From: Alisma plantago-aquatica
Lineage: Eukaryota > Streptophyta > Magnoliopsida > Alismatales > Alismataceae
Length of the DNA: 64,000 nt
Reading direction: 5' to 3'
Assembly (NCBI GenBank): GCA_963693085.1
Contig: OY856409.1
Location: forward strand, 301,265,058 to 301,329,057
This document shows, in pieces, positions 26,855 through 39,688 of this stretch; position 1 is the first letter of the stretch; the number at the start of each line of letters is the position of its first letter. The notes under the pieces were generated by a model. The model was not told the DNA's origin. It was given only the letters and a program-made list of their open reading frames with translations, and searched no databases. Both the position numbers and the translations under genes were made by a program.

Positions 26855-26887
26855 CTAGGGATAAGATTTCGGCCCTTAGTTATCTTT
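26855..26887 (-). mobile_element. 33-bp remnant of a minus-strand family-A LTR
   Basis: CTAGGGATAAGATTTCGGCC and the following TTAGTTATCTTT match 45005-45037, inside the minus LTR that precedes the other pol copy. It is all that remains between the LTR end at 26854 and pol. Confidence 0.75.
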
Positions 26888-28636
26888 ATGGAGAAACATG
26901 TCAATTTTTCACAAACCATAAAAACTTAAAGTACATCTTCTCACAGCACGAGTTGAATATGAGACAATGTCGCTAGATGGAATTAATCAAGGACAATGAT
27001 TTTACAATTGATTATCATCCATGGAAAGCTGATGTAGTGGCAGATGCATTGAGTAGAAAATCTTCATCTCCACCCACAGATAAAGCACATTTGAACTCTT
27101 TAATATGCTTTAAACGGGACATGTTTGTCTCTTTGAGACAAATGAATGTACAACTAGAAGTATCTTTGTTAGCCTGATTGATGGCCGAGATGCATGTGAA
27201 ACTTACTTTGAGACAACAGATTAAAGCGGCACAACAGGTTGATATTGTGATTCAGTAGATCATGTCAGAGTATGGTAGTGAGAAATGGGATGGTTTCCAT
27301 GAGTTAGAGGATGAGGTAGTCTGTTACCATGGTAGTATGGTATTACCTGATTCCAATGACTTAAGAAAGATAGTTATGGAGGAAGCTCATTCATCCATGT
27401 ATGCAATGCATCCAGGGATTACTAAAAATCTATCATAACTTAAAAGATATGTACTGGTGGCTTGGTTTGAAAAAGAATGTAGCTGAGTTTGTTATGCGGT
27501 GTACAGTGTGTCAGCAAGTTAAAGCAGAACACTAGAAGCCTGTAGGAACATTGCAACCCTTACCTATACCGCAGTGGAAATGGGATCACGTGACAATGGA
27601 CTTTGTGGTTGGTCTACCCAGAACAACCAAAAGTCATGATTCCATTTGGGTGATAGTTGATAGGTTGACTAAGTCAACACATTTTGTTCCTATTAAAACA
27701 ACCTATACTACTAAAAAACTTGCATAGATATACATAGATGAGATAGTACTGTTGCACGGAGTTCCAGCCACAATTGTATCTGATAGAGGTCCCCAGTTTA
27801 CAAGTCATTTTTGGGAACGACAACATAAAGCCTTGGGTACGCAGTTAAAGTTTAGCACAACTTTTCACCCTCAGACAGATGGACAATCTGAAAGGACTAT
27901 ACATACTTTGGAGGACTTGCTTAGGGCATGTGTTCTTTAGTTTGTAGAAAGTTGGGACTTACACTTGAGCTTAATAGAGTTTGCCTACAATAATAGCTAC
28001 CAGACTAGTATTGATATGGCACCATATGAAGCATTATATGGTAGATGTTGTAGATCTCCATTATGCTGGTATGAGATAGGAGAATACCAACTTCTAGGTC
28101 CTGAATTAGTGCAATAGACAACTGAAAAGATTAAAGTAATACAACAACAGTCGAAGGCTGTACAAGATAGATAAAAGTCATATGTTGATAAACGGCGTAG
28201 ACCTTTAGAATTCCAAGTTGGGGACAGAGTGTATCTCAAGGTCTCTCCTTGAAAAGGTGTTCTCATATTTGGGAAGAAGGGTAAGTTAGATCCTAGATTT
28301 ATGGGACCTTATACAATGACATCACGGATTGGAAAGGTAGCCTATAGTTTGGAGTTGCCACCTAAACTACATAGACTACATCCAGTGTTTCATATATCTA
28401 TGTTGAGAAAGTGTCATCCTGATACAGAGTTGGTATTGCAACCTGTAGAGGTAGAATTGAATGAAGATATATCCTATGTGGAAGGTCCAATGGTTATTCT
28501 TGACAAAAGAATCAAGAAGTTGAAAAAGAAAAACATAGTTCTTGTGAAAGTTTTCTGGCATCACTATGGCATTGAAGAAGCCACATGGAAAGTGGAGGAA
28601 GAAATGAGGAGGACGTACCCTTCTCTTTTCTCTTGA
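26880..28636 (+). pseudogene. Ty3/gypsy chromovirus pol remnant (RNase H 3' part, integrase, chromodomain), copy 2
   Basis: Encodes, in broken frames, the end of RNase H (FTNHKNLKYIF, then VADALSRK at about 27043), an integrase zinc-finger region (H-H near 27399-27411; Cys pair as CTVC), the integrase core with D in MDFVVGLP (27598), D in VSDRG (27779) and E in TDGQSERTI (27891), the GPY module FMGPYTMTSRIGKVAYSLEL (28298-28357), and a C-terminal chromodomain ending MRRTYPSLFS. The open stretch 28301-28636 covers GPY and chromodomain. This order is that of Tekay/Del-type chromoviruses. Breaks: stops at 26974, 27175, 27256, 27533, 27725, 27938, 28115, 28172 and 28250, and a +1 frameshift near 27430. 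Gag, protease, reverse transcriptase and the RNase H start are absent. It is about 93% identical by eye to 45953-47735. It cannot make functional protein. Confidence 0.96.
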
Positions 28637-28661
28637 GATTTCGGGGACAAAATCCCTTTTT

Positions 28662-28673
28662 AGGGGTTGATAA
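28662..28673 (+). promoter_or_regulatory. Polypurine tract of copy 2
   Basis: AGGGGTTGATAA sits immediately before the LTR start at 28675, 26 bp after the pol stop codon. The identical word precedes the LTR at 47747, and a variant (AGGGGTTTATAA) precedes 58474. Confidence 0.8.
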
Positions 28674-29490
28674 TTGTAACATCCTTGACCTGGGTTATGG
28701 CATAAACTTGGAATTTTTGCTTAAGTAAGTTTTTCATAAACTTTTTTTAATCTTTTGAAAATAAATTAAGACTCTCCTTGAGTTTAATTTTCAAGTTTGA
28801 GCTTATTTGCAAAATGTTTGTCAATTATATAATAATTTGGGTGTAAATTGCAATTTACCCAAGATGAAAGGGTTATATTGCAATATGTCACCTTTTGAAC
28901 ATGCTTCAAGTGCTTTAGCATCATAAGAGAGACAATGATGCTAAGGGGTGGCTTGTGGAAAGCCTAAGTTCTAAGTTAGTTTGAATAATGCTTGTGCCTT
29001 GTGTACCAGTTTTGGTGCAATTTGCAATTTACCCAAAATGTAGGGTTGATATGCAAGTTGCCACCTCTAGAGTATCCCTACTCTCTCTTAGAATCATCTA
29101 GAGGAGAGATAAAGAAAGAGGCACCACGTTTGAATCATCTTTGAGTGATGGTATTCTTGGTGATGAAAAGACCAAGAAGATGTATAGTTGAAGCCTTTAT
29201 ATGAGTTGTATCAAGTTGTAGAACTTATATGGGGATGCCTATCAGCCAAGGAGCCATAGAGGAGGTACCATATAGTTTTTTCAACTCTTGCCCATTTCCA
29301 TGATGGGTTAATCACCTCAAGGAGGTGATGGATATCAGTTTGCAACTTTCCTTAGAAAAAGTGTATCGGGTTGTGAAAAAAGTGATGTGGAGTTGAAATA
29401 ACTTGCTCAACAGGATAACTAAGGGCCGAAATATTATCCCTAGAATATCCTCAAGAGTTTTTCATGTCAATATAAATATGCATTCATGGA

Positions 29491-29582
29491 CACGTGTCAA
29501 CCATGAATGGACATGTGGCACCTTGTAGTGTAAAATGATGACACCTCTTATACACCCTCTCTCATGAACGTGAATTATATAT
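29491..29582 (+). promoter_or_regulatory. LTR promoter module, partly decayed
   Basis: G-box CACGTG at 29491-29496 is intact. The RY word reads CATGAATG and the second box CATGTG, both one step from the intact versions elsewhere. TATATATA lies at about 29575-29582. Confidence 0.6.
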
Positions 29583-30084
29583 ACCACTCCTTTCACCTAC
29601 TAGTGAATCTTTTCAAACCCTATCACTCCATTTCTCTTAGATATTGTGCATAGTAGTAAGTAGAAATAAGGAAAGATGAATCGATGGTCACCTTCAACCT
29701 TGGATAAAGCATGATCTCAGGTTGTGATTTGTCCTTTCTTTTCTTCTTCACCAAGTTCTTATCTATGGATTCTTTGCATATGAAGGAGTTGTGAACGAGT
29801 CTTGGATCTATGATAAGTTCATCTTCAACCTTTAGAATGTGAAGATTTGGAGCTTGGAGCTTTGAAGTTGTTTTTGAGGCGGGTTATATAACTTGAATCC
29901 AATCATGTTATCATTCACCTTCAATCTTGCTATACTTGATGATCTACTTTCAATTTTGAGTTTTCTTGTATAATTGATGAATCCATGAGTTCTATTAGTG
30001 ACATAGTACTATTGTCCATGAACTTCAATAGTAAGGAATGAATTCTATAGCTTGATGATGATGACATCACCATGGATCAACCCG

Positions 30085-30655
30085 GTATCGGGTTGAAGCA
30101 CCTCTTTTTCCGATATGGTGTGAAGCACACCCACACCTCTTCGCTCGATATGGTGTGAAGCACACACACCTCTTTGCCCGATATGGTGTGAAGCACACAC
30201 ACACACCTCTTTGCCCGATATGGTGTGAAGCGTGCACACACCTCTTTTCCTGATATGGTGTGAAGCGTGCACACACCTCTTTGCCCGATATGGTGTGAAG
30301 TGCGCACACACCTCTTTGACCGATATGGTGTGAAGCACACACACACCTCTATGCCCGATATGGTGTGAATCCCACACACCTTTATGCCCGATATGGTGTA
30401 AAGCACACATACACCTCTATGCCAAATATGGTGTGAGGCACACACACACCGCCATGCCCGATATGGTGTGAGGCACACACACACCTCTTTGCCTGATATG
30501 GTGTGAAGCACACACACACACCTCTATGCTTGATATGGTGTGAAACACACACACACACCTCTATGCTTGATATGGTGTGAAGCACACACACACATCTCTA
30601 TGCCCGGTATGGTGTGAAGCACACACACACCTCTATGCCCGATATGGTGGAAGCA
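30085..30655 (+). repeat. ~35-bp CA-rich minisatellite, about 16 units
   Basis: Unit core CGATATGGTGTGAAG, then (CA)3-6 and CCTCTTTGCC or CCTCTATGCC. Each unit has the small dyad GGTGTG-AAG-CACACC. Reading frames through it on the minus strand give repetitive peptides that are artefacts of the repeat. The matching array in the LTR of copy 1 is at 49190-49740. Confidence 0.95.
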
Positions 30656-32292
30656 CCTCAATCCAATATACTGGATGGAGTAACACATGAAGTGTGTTAT
30701 GTCAAAAGATACCTTAAGAGGTATAGTGTTTAATGTATTTTGATAAATGTGGGCCAATGTACCTTGAGAGAAGGATTGAGCCCACTTAATAAAGTATGGT
30801 GTAATCATTATCCTAGAAAGGATGAGAGAGAAACACATACTTTTAGTGATAATCATTCAATGAGTATATATTGATACCCCTATATGTGTAGAGCTATGAA
30901 TTAGAGTTTTTGTTCTTGATAATATGAATTAGGGTTTTGATTCTTGATAATATGAACTTGAAACTCTAATTGGTTTGCAACCCTAATTAGTTTGAAAACC
31001 TAATCGGCTTGAAACCCTAATTGGTTTGAAATGGAAACCCTAACCCTAATGATGGGAAGGTTGTATTTCTCATGTATTGCATGGTAATGTTATGTACTTG
31101 AAATTGCTTCTATCATAAAATACTAACCATGCAGGTATTATGAGATGATGAGCATAGTCAGGTATGAGCTATGATGTTTCATATGATACATGTTAAATGG
31201 GCCTTGTGATCCGTGTGAAATACTTGTGCAATAAGTATTATGTATACATGGGTCTGAGAACCTAGAGGTAATAGTTACCTGATAAGAGGTAACAATGTTC
31301 ATTGATGAACTAAGGGTTTGAATACCCAGATCTAGCAATCATGATGATAATAATATAAGGGGATGAGAATTCCCAGTAATGTGATAAGGGACTAAGATCC
31401 CAAGTGTTATGTATTCATTGTGTTCTAAATATTATGAAAGTACTTGATAAATGTATTACACCCTTTTTCTTTGTATCATCTGTTATAATCCATGCTTGTA
31501 ACTTGATTGATGCTAAAAGATATTATAATACACTTAATTAATCAAATGAAACCTTATCATGTAGTGCCCAGGCCATAGATCCATTCAGTGTCAGGATTTT
31601 CTTAATGGTGAAATGAGTTTAACTCGGAGTGCATATTTTTTAATATGTAGGGGTGAAGGACGAACATATCCTTACGTCTAGATGGGGATTGATGTATTAT
31701 CTCCCCGATGAATGTCAGGGTTTCCATGTGATCGCCCTGATGAAAATGTACCGGGGATTGATGTGATATCTCCCCGAAGAGAGTGCATGATGCAGTTGTA
31801 GCTCTATAGTGAAGATGTCTCTATACCCCGCAAGTTATTTGTAGTTTGACATGTGGTCACTGCCAGTGGTATCATACTGAACGAGACAGATAAGTTCATG
31901 GAAGCCGGCTCTTCCATTGACCTTATATGGTACCAATTTTGACTAAGCAGTGGTCGGTTAGAGTATGAGCGCTATACCTCATCTCCTCTGGGTATAAGTG
32001 TGATTGTTAATGTGTAATCAACTGTGTAGTGTATCTGCTTAAGGATTGAATACGGAATCATTGGTTGATGTTACACTACTTTTATACATTTTAGTTGGTA
32101 GATGTTATACATGTTCTTCATATTCCTTATAAAGAAAATAGTTGATCTATAGCTCTATTATGAATGGTTGAACTATTTTTACAATGCTATTGCTTTACAC
32201 TACAATTAAACAATGATTAAACATGCTCCTTTACATAAAAGATCCTCTTCTCAGTTTTATATTATTCACCAGTGATAATAATATTATTGGTG

Positions 32293-32323
32293 GAGAGTTA
32301 TATCTCTCACTGGGACAATTGTC
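32293..32323 (+). promoter_or_regulatory. Paired dyads near the LTR 3' end
   Basis: GAGAGTTATATCTCTC (32293-32308) is followed after 5 bp by the perfect palindrome GACAATTGTC (32314-32323), then CTCACCCCGTGGG. The pair recurs at 37283-37313, 44067-44097 and, on the minus strand, near 8248-8280 and 9648-9680. It could form adjacent hairpins in genomic RNA; function is inferred only. Confidence 0.5.
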
Positions 32324-32811
32324 TCACCCCGTGGGTTCCACGATTTTAGGTGGACGTGCATGAGGAGGTAGAGATCGTACTACATAGGAAGGACAATAAT
32401 AGTAGGGATAGCAGTAATAGCTCAGGTTGAGTGTAATGTCTATCGTGTCTTGTAGATAGAAGTCTTATGTGTCGTATCTATACTCTCAGGTCCTTGGGAG
32501 TTAGTACATGATGGTTTTATAAATGATCTGAGATTTTGGTTCGTATGCCTCGAGGTTTTTTGTTGCTTATGTATATGTTTGGGCAAAGCAACTGGTATAT
32601 GATATCCTCGGGATGATATGATACAATGGATGTACAATGTGAAGCATGATGTCTATAAAGTTTTGGTTCTTTTTTTAAGAGTTTCCGAGAAATGGATCTC
32701 TTTGCAAAATGGTTTTAAAATTTTAGTGATTTTTTTGAATCCACTGCTAATGGTTATTCTGCATAATTACTGATGGTGATTTAGTTGTCGGCCTTATGGC
32801 GGGTCGTCTCA

Positions 32812-34120
32812 ATCATAGTGTGTTTTGCCAAGTTAGTGTGCACTATGCATGTGGTTTTTGAGTCAAAAGTGGTATTTTGTGATTCTATTCACACTCTTGC
32901 TCAAAAACTGTTTCGAATGCTTTCATAGTGCATTACTAACTTGCTTATACATGTTTGGATATGGCTTATATTTTTAGCATGCCTCTAAATATGTTTTTAT
33001 GAAATATATGTGCTTTTTTATAGCAGCTTTGTTGATCGAGATTGTCTTGTTTGAAACTCGACCGATAGACACCAATGGGTGTTGCCAATAGTTGTTGTCA
33101 GTCAAATTGCCATAACACAGAACTCAACTAATGGCACTGTGCACAAAATACACAGTTGGCTTATTGAATGAGAATTCCCCTTTCAAATAGATTTTCTCAA
33201 CCAATAGCCTTATTCTTTGGCACTCGCTTGGTACCTTTGTATGCATATTGCCATGCTTTAAATTACATGTCTTACTTACAACTCTATCTTTCTAATTGCT
33301 ATAATTTGGTATCTCATTAGTGGTATTCCTATATCTTGCAATGACTTGTTTTGTAGGTTTTGATGATGATCTCTTTGGATATCCTAGTTGTGTCTTAAAA
33401 TGCTTCCATTGTGCTCTAACTTGCTACATCTATATAGTTTTATATCTTGTCTTGATACAACCTTGAGGTTCTTATGGTAATCATATTTTGGTAATGATGC
33501 ATATTTCATAATGAGTTATATCCTTTGATGCTTCTAAAATTGCATATCTATTTGTTTGGATATATCTCCACATTTACTCATAGATTGATTTATCTTGTGC
33601 ATCTCTTACTATGATCTAGATCCTACTACTCGTCCTAACTTGTGATAATATCTACTAGTAGTTCATATACATGTAGTTCTAGCATTGCTCATCGTTTCAT
33701 CAAGTGTTATTCAACTATATGCTATGCTTGTATCTTGTTTTATACTTTCTCAAGCTTGTTCCTTGAATTTCATATCTACTATCTTGAGTTGCTTACATAA
33801 CATTGTGATGTAGGATATATAGAGCTACATTGTATGTAGAAATTGGAGCATCCTTGAAATTTTATGCAGATTTTGCTCCAGTGTCAGATTTTGATGCAAG
33901 ACTAGTTTTTTTATGCAGAAATGGCCTTATGAGCAAGAGTCATTTCCCTGTGATGAGTCATGATGCTTTTTGAGTGAATGTCATCATCTTGAGAGTCAAA
34001 ATTGTGATTTAGTATCTTTTCTGCAACACTTTATCTTGCTTTGATCTTTGCTAGAATTACATTGTGGGTTGTTCAAGTGCATGCTTTAACTTGCTTTTCT
34101 TTCTATGCTTTGACAAGCCC
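32812..34120 (+). other. 1.3-kb unidentified segment between two converging LTR ends, copy 2
   Basis: Reverse-complement match to 6436-7755. Its left edge is the end of the plus LTR (32811) and its right edge the end of a minus LTR (34121). No coding motif is visible. Flanks ATCAT (left) and AGCCC (right) are the expected positions of LTR target-site duplications, whose partners I did not find. Confidence 0.7.
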
Positions 34121-34369
34121 TGTGACGACCCGCCATCAAACTGACAGCCAAATTGCCACCAGTAATTACATGGAATAACCATAAGCAGTGGATTAACAAA
34201 AATCACTAAATATTAAAACCATTTTGCAAAGAGATCCATTGCCAGGAAACTCTTAAAGAAAGAACCAAAACTTTATATACAACATGGTTCATATTGTACA
34301 TCCATTATACCATCTCATCTTGAGTATATCATATACATAAGCAACATAAAACCTTGAGGCAAACAAGCC
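34121..34369 (-). mobile_element. 3' end of a minus-strand family-A LTR
   Basis: Starts TGTGACGACCCGCC, the inverted LTR terminus. It continues for 249 bp and is then interrupted by plus-strand LTR sequence. The minus LTR resumes at 37791 and finishes at 45778, having lost roughly 0.8 kb at the interruption. Confidence 0.85.
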
Positions 34370-37300
34370 CTTGATGATCTACTTTCAATTCTGAAATTTT
34401 CTTGAATACTTGATATATCTATGAGTTCTAGTAGTTTCTTAGACTTGTTATCCTTGTACTAGAACAAGTAGAACGAAGATCTAGAGCTTGAATATGATGG
34501 TATCACCTTATAAAGTGATATTAGGTTCAAGCACATAAGCAAGCACCTCTAACCCGATATGGTGATGCACCTACACCACTAAAACGATATGTTCCTTGCA
34601 CAATATGGTAATGTAGTATACACCTCTTAAACAGTATGAGGTCAAGCATACACCTCTTTTCCCGATATGGTGTGAAGCACACACACACCTCTTTGCATGA
34701 TATGGTGTGAAGCGCACACACCTCTTTGCCCGATATGGTAAGCACACACACACCTCTAAACCGATATTGGGTTAAGCATACACCTCTTGGACGATATGGT
34801 GTTGAGCACACATCTCTAAAACAATATGGTGGGTAACCCTATACACTAGATGAAAAAAGTGGTAAGGTGGTTAATACCCTAGAACATGTAATCACCAATA
34901 CACTAAAGTATGGTGTGGCCAATATCTTCAAGTGAGGTGAGGATGTTACATCCATGTATGGTGAAGGTGATACACCATATGATTGGTAAGTTTGATACCT
35001 TGATGGGTAAGGGTATGAGGGATATGATGATGTCTAGACCAATATACACATAACCCAATACATGTGTTCAACTTGACATACATGATTCAACCTGATACAC
35101 CCTGTAAAGGTGAGGGTAAATCACTCTTAGGAGTGATGAGTGTAATACCAAGTAATTGTGTGGCTAATACCTTGATAGGTGAAACACCTAAAGTGGTTGA
35201 TAATGGTCAACCCTATATCAACAATGCCTTAACCCGAGATGAGTCCATATCACTTGATGATAGTTGGGTAATTTAAGTGAGTGACTTATGGCCAATACAC
35301 TATAGGATAAATGTGATGAGGTGGTGTATAAAGTATCAGGATGGGAAATACCCTAATACAAGATAAGTTGATGAACTTAAGTAAGTTAAAAATGATGAGG
35401 GAAGTGATACATCAAGGTATGATAAATATCACATGCAACACCTCAAGGTTGATACACCTTGATGCACCTTAAATCCAATATACTTGGATGACTAACACAT
35501 GAAGTGTGTCATGTCAATTGTTACATTAAGATGTAATGAGTTTAATGCACTTTGATAAGTGTAGGCTAACATACCTTGAGAAAGGGGTTAAGCCAAGTTA
35601 ATAAAGTATGATGTAATCAATATCCTAGTGAGGATGAGAGAGAAACTCATACTTTGTGTTGATAATCATTTAATGATAAATGAGGAGAATAAATAAGTAT
35701 AATTGAATACTTATGATATCAATGTATGCTCCTAGATGTGTGGAGCAATAAATTAGGGTTTGGATTGATAATATCAAATTGAAACCTTATTCGGCTAAAA
35801 AAGGGAAACCCTAACCCTAATAATGGGAAGGTTGTATTTCTCTTATTGCATAAGCCTTTCGAGACATGTTAAATACTTGTATAACAAGTATAATGTTTAT
35901 GTGGTCTAATGACCTAAAAGATATTTGTTGCCTAGTAAGAGGTGACAAGATGTTTAATGTGCCTTGTGAGCCATGTGAATAGTTGTTGCCTAGTGAGAGG
36001 TGACAAGATGTTTAATGGTCCTTGTGAGACATGAGAATAGTCATTGCCTAGTTAGAGGTGACAAGATGTTTAACGAGCCTGGTAAGATATGTGAAATACT
36101 TGTACAAAAAATATGATGAATACCTTGGTCTGAGGACGTAGAGGTAATAGTTACGTGTTATAGAGGTAACAATGCTCAGTGATGATCTAAGGGTTTGAAT
36201 ACCCAAATCTAGTAATCATGATGATGATGATGTGAAGGGATAAGAATTCCTAATGATGTGATAAGGGACTGATATCCCGAGTGATATACTTTCAAAATGT
36301 TCCAAATATCTTAAAAGTACTACCCTTTCTTTATAGCATATGTTATAATTCATGTTTTAAACTTGGTTGATGCTAAAAGATACTATAATGTACCTAATTA
36401 ATCAAGAGAAATATCATCATGTAGTACCCTGACTATAGATCCATTCAACATCAGAAATTGTTGAATGGTGAAATGGGGTTTCCCATGGGATTTCCTGGAG
36501 AGCATATTTTTGAAAATGCATGGGTGATGGACGAATTATATCCAGACGTCCCAATGAAGAACTGATGTCACACCTTTCTTATTTATCACGGGATGATGTG
36601 AATCTCCTGACCAAATGAGAAATTGATGCGTAGAATCCTTCTTCATTCTATGTGGATCGGGATTGAAATGTGATTCTCCTGAACAGTTAAGGAATTGATG
36701 TGTAATATTCCTTATTCTTTTAATCCAGGGATGGATAAACTGAGATCTCCCTGAAGAGAGTGCATGTTGTGGCTGTAACTCTATAGTGAATATGCTGCTA
36801 TACCCCCGCATGCTATTTGCAGTTGACACGAGATGTCCTGCTGAATCTGTGTGTTCTCGTACTGACTGAGACATGTGAGGTCTTGGCATCGGGCTCTGTC
36901 CTTGACCTTGTATGGTACCAATTTTGACTTACTAGTGGCCAGTTGGAGCATGAATGGTATACTTCATCTCCTTAGGGCTTAAGTGTGATTGTAATATGTA
37001 ATCAGCCGAGTAGCATATTTGTTTAAGGATCAAATACGGAACGATATTGGTTGATGTACACTTCAGTTATACATCTTAGTTGATAGCTATTATTTATGTT
37101 TCTTTACATTCCTTGTGAAGTGGATAGATGGTTTATTGATCTACCATGGATAAATGCATCATTTTTCTTAAGTAAAGAGATTACTCTGTCATGTTTATAC
37201 AGTGATTAATCCTGCTTGTTAATATAAAAAGAACCTCTGCCCAGTTTTATATTACTTATCTATGATAATAATATGGTCGGCGGAGAGTTATATCTCTCGT

Positions 37301-37790
37301 TGGGACAATTGTCTCACCTCGTGGGATCCACAATTTTTAGGTGGACGTACATGTGGTGGTAGAGACCTTTCTGTAGAGGGAGAACAATAGCTGGGGCAGT
37401 AGTAATAGGTCGGGTTGAGTGTACTGTCTGTCGTGTGTTGTAGATAGAAGTCCTATGTGTCATCTATGTACTCTTAGGTCCTTGGAGTCAGTTCATAACA
37501 ATTTCATGAATGATCTGAGATTTTGGCTTGTATGCCTCGAGGTTTTATGTTGCTTCAGTATATGTTTTGATAGAGCAACGGTTATATGTTGTCCCTGAGA
37601 TGAGATGAAATAGTGTATGTATAATGTAACTCATGATATGTATACGTTTTGGATCTTTCAATCAGAGTTTCCTAGAAGAGGATCTCCTTGCAAAAATGGT
37701 TTTAAATTTTAGTGATTTTTGTTAATCCGTTGTTTATGGTAATTTCGCAATTATTATTGGTGATGGATTGATTTGTTTCTGGTCATCACA
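34370..37790 (+). mobile_element. Nested family-A LTR lacking its first ~1.2 kb
   Basis: Plus LTR sequence from CTTGATGATCTACTTTC to the terminal GGTCATCACA at 37790. It is equivalent to the LTR on the minus strand at 2820-6183, which keeps its start. The left deletion removed the promoter. It contains a few minisatellite units (34550-34830), the 58-bp repeat (35925-36090) and the near-terminal dyads (37283-37313). Confidence 0.85.
35925..36090 (+). repeat. ~58-bp repeat (TTGCCTAGTGAGAGGTGACA), three units
   Basis: Units consist of GTTGCCTAGTGAGAGGTGAC, AAGATGTTTAAT and GGCCTTGTGAGCCATGTGAAT. Homologous arrays are at 42355-42512, 53720-53890 and 61705-61885. A single unit is at about 25306-25340. 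Confidence 0.8.
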
Positions 37791-39688
37791 GGCATCTTTG
37801 CTATAGAGCTATAGCCATAGCATGCACTCTCTTCAAGGAGATATCACATCAATCCCCGGTACATTTTCATCATTGCGATCACACAGAAACCCTGGCATTC
37901 ATCGGGGAGATAACACATCAATCCCCATCTAGACATAAGGATATGTTTATCCATCACCTCCACATATTCAAAAATATGCTCTCTAAGTTAAACTCATTTC
38001 ACCATTAGGAAAATCTTGATACCGAATGGATCTATGGCCTGGGCAACTACATGATAAAGTTCCATTTGATTAATTAGGTGTATTACAATATCTTTTAGCA
38101 TCAATCAAGTTACAATCAAGAGTTATAATAGATGCTACAAAGAAAGGTGTAATACATTTATCAGTACATTTCAGTCCCTTATCACATTACTGGGAATCCT
38201 CATCCCTTAACATTATCATCATCATGATTGCTAGATCTGGGTATTCAAACCCTTAGTTCATGATTGAGCATTGTTACCTCTTATCAGGTAACTATTACCT
38301 CTAGGTCATCAGACCCAGGTATACATAATACTTTTTGCACAAGTATTTCACATGGCTCACAAGGCCCATTTAATCTGTATCATATGAAACAACATAGCTC
38401 ATACCCAGCTATGCTCATCATCCCATGATGCCTACATGGTTGGTTAGTATTTCATGATAGAAGAAATATCAAGTACATATCATTACCATGCAACATAATA
38501 GAAATACAACCTTTCCACTATTAGGGTTAGGGTTTCCCTTTCAAACTAAATAGGGTTTCAAGCCGATTAGGGTTTCAAGTTCATATTATCAAGAATCAAA
38601 ACCATGATTCATAGCTCCACATATATTAGGAGTATCAATGTATGCTCATCTCAATGTATGTTCATTAAATGATTATCACACAAAGTATGAGTTTCTCTCT
38701 CATCCTTTCTAGGATAATGATTACATCATACTTTATTAAGTCGGCTCAATCCTTTTCTCAAAGTAAATTGGCCTACATTTATCAAAATGTATTAAACTTT
38801 ATACATATTAAGGTATCATTTGACATAACCCACTTCATGTGTTACTCAATCAAGTATATTGGGTTGAGGTGCTTCCACTATATTGAGCATAGAGGTGTGT
38901 GTGTGCTTCCATATCGGGCTTAGAGGTATGTGTGTGTTTCCATATCGGGCTTTAGGTGTACCCTTGATCACTATATCATGCATGAGGGGTATCCTCATCA
39001 CCATATCATGCTTCCATATCGGGTTGCTCAACATTAGGGTTTTGCATATCGGGTTAGACCCTTATGCTCATATCTCTTCAAGCTGTCATGGTATCGGCCT
39101 ACCCTTCAACATGTGATAAGTGACAACCTAGACTACATGTTATTATAGACCAAATTAAGTGTACAAACCAATAGGGGTTTGGGGCTCCAAGGTATATCGG
39201 GTTTCATATTACCATGTTGGGTTTCAACACCATATCGGGTTAGAGGTATATATTTGACATATATCGTGCATAAGGTGTGTGCTTGACCCCATATCATGCA
39301 CAAGGTGTGTACTTCATTATTATATCGTGCATAAGGTATATACTTTATCATCATATCATGCATAAGGTGCATACTCATCACCATATCGTGTTAATGATGT
39401 GTTCACATCACCATATTGGGTTAGAGGGCTTCAACCCGATATCGGGTTGGACCATGATGATGTCATCATCCTCAAGCTCAAGACCTTCGTTCTTACTATT
39501 TTAGTTCATGGACAACAGGTCCATGCAACTATTAGAACTCATGGGTTCATCAATTATTTAAGAAAATTCGAAATTGAAAGTAGATCATCAAGTATGGCAA
39601 GATTGATGGTGAATAATAACATAATTGGATTCAAGTTATATCACATGCCTCAAGAACAACTTCAAAGCTCCAAGCTCCAAAGCTTTAC
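37791..39688 (-). mobile_element. Middle part of the interrupted minus-strand LTR
   Basis: Inverted family-A LTR sequence, including CCATATCGGGTT words around 38880-39440. It stops where the solo LTR is inserted (39689) and resumes directly at 44586. Confidence 0.87.
39684..39688 (+). repeat. Target-site duplication of the solo LTR, left copy (TTTAC)
   Basis: TTTAC lies directly before the LTR start. TTTAT at 44586-44590 follows the LTR end, a single C-to-T difference. The minus LTR reads continuously across the site when the insert is removed. Confidence 0.82.

Larger units (their letters stand above)
28675..32811 (+). mobile_element. Family-A 3' LTR of copy 2 (4,137 bp)
   Basis: Starts TGTAACATCC after the polypurine tract and ends GGGTCGTCTCA. 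It holds the promoter module (29491-29582), a CA-rich minisatellite (30085-30655) and the near-terminal dyads (32293-32323). Beyond it lies the 1.3-kb segment, as for the LTR of copy 1. Confidence 0.92.

Noticed and set aside
30045..30517. Overlapping open frames of 91-146 residues on the minus strand rich in SHHIGQRGVC / FTPYRAKRC repeats; similar ones at 49141-49714 and 34527-34811
   Set aside because: They are translations of the ~35-bp CA-rich minisatellite in several frames. The repeat length lets the frames stay open, and there is no start context, domain or conservation by codon.
31036..31052. Interstitial telomere repeat (AAACCCTAACCCTAAT) in several LTRs
   Set aside because: Only two units at a fixed LTR position, so it is part of the LTR rather than captured telomere.
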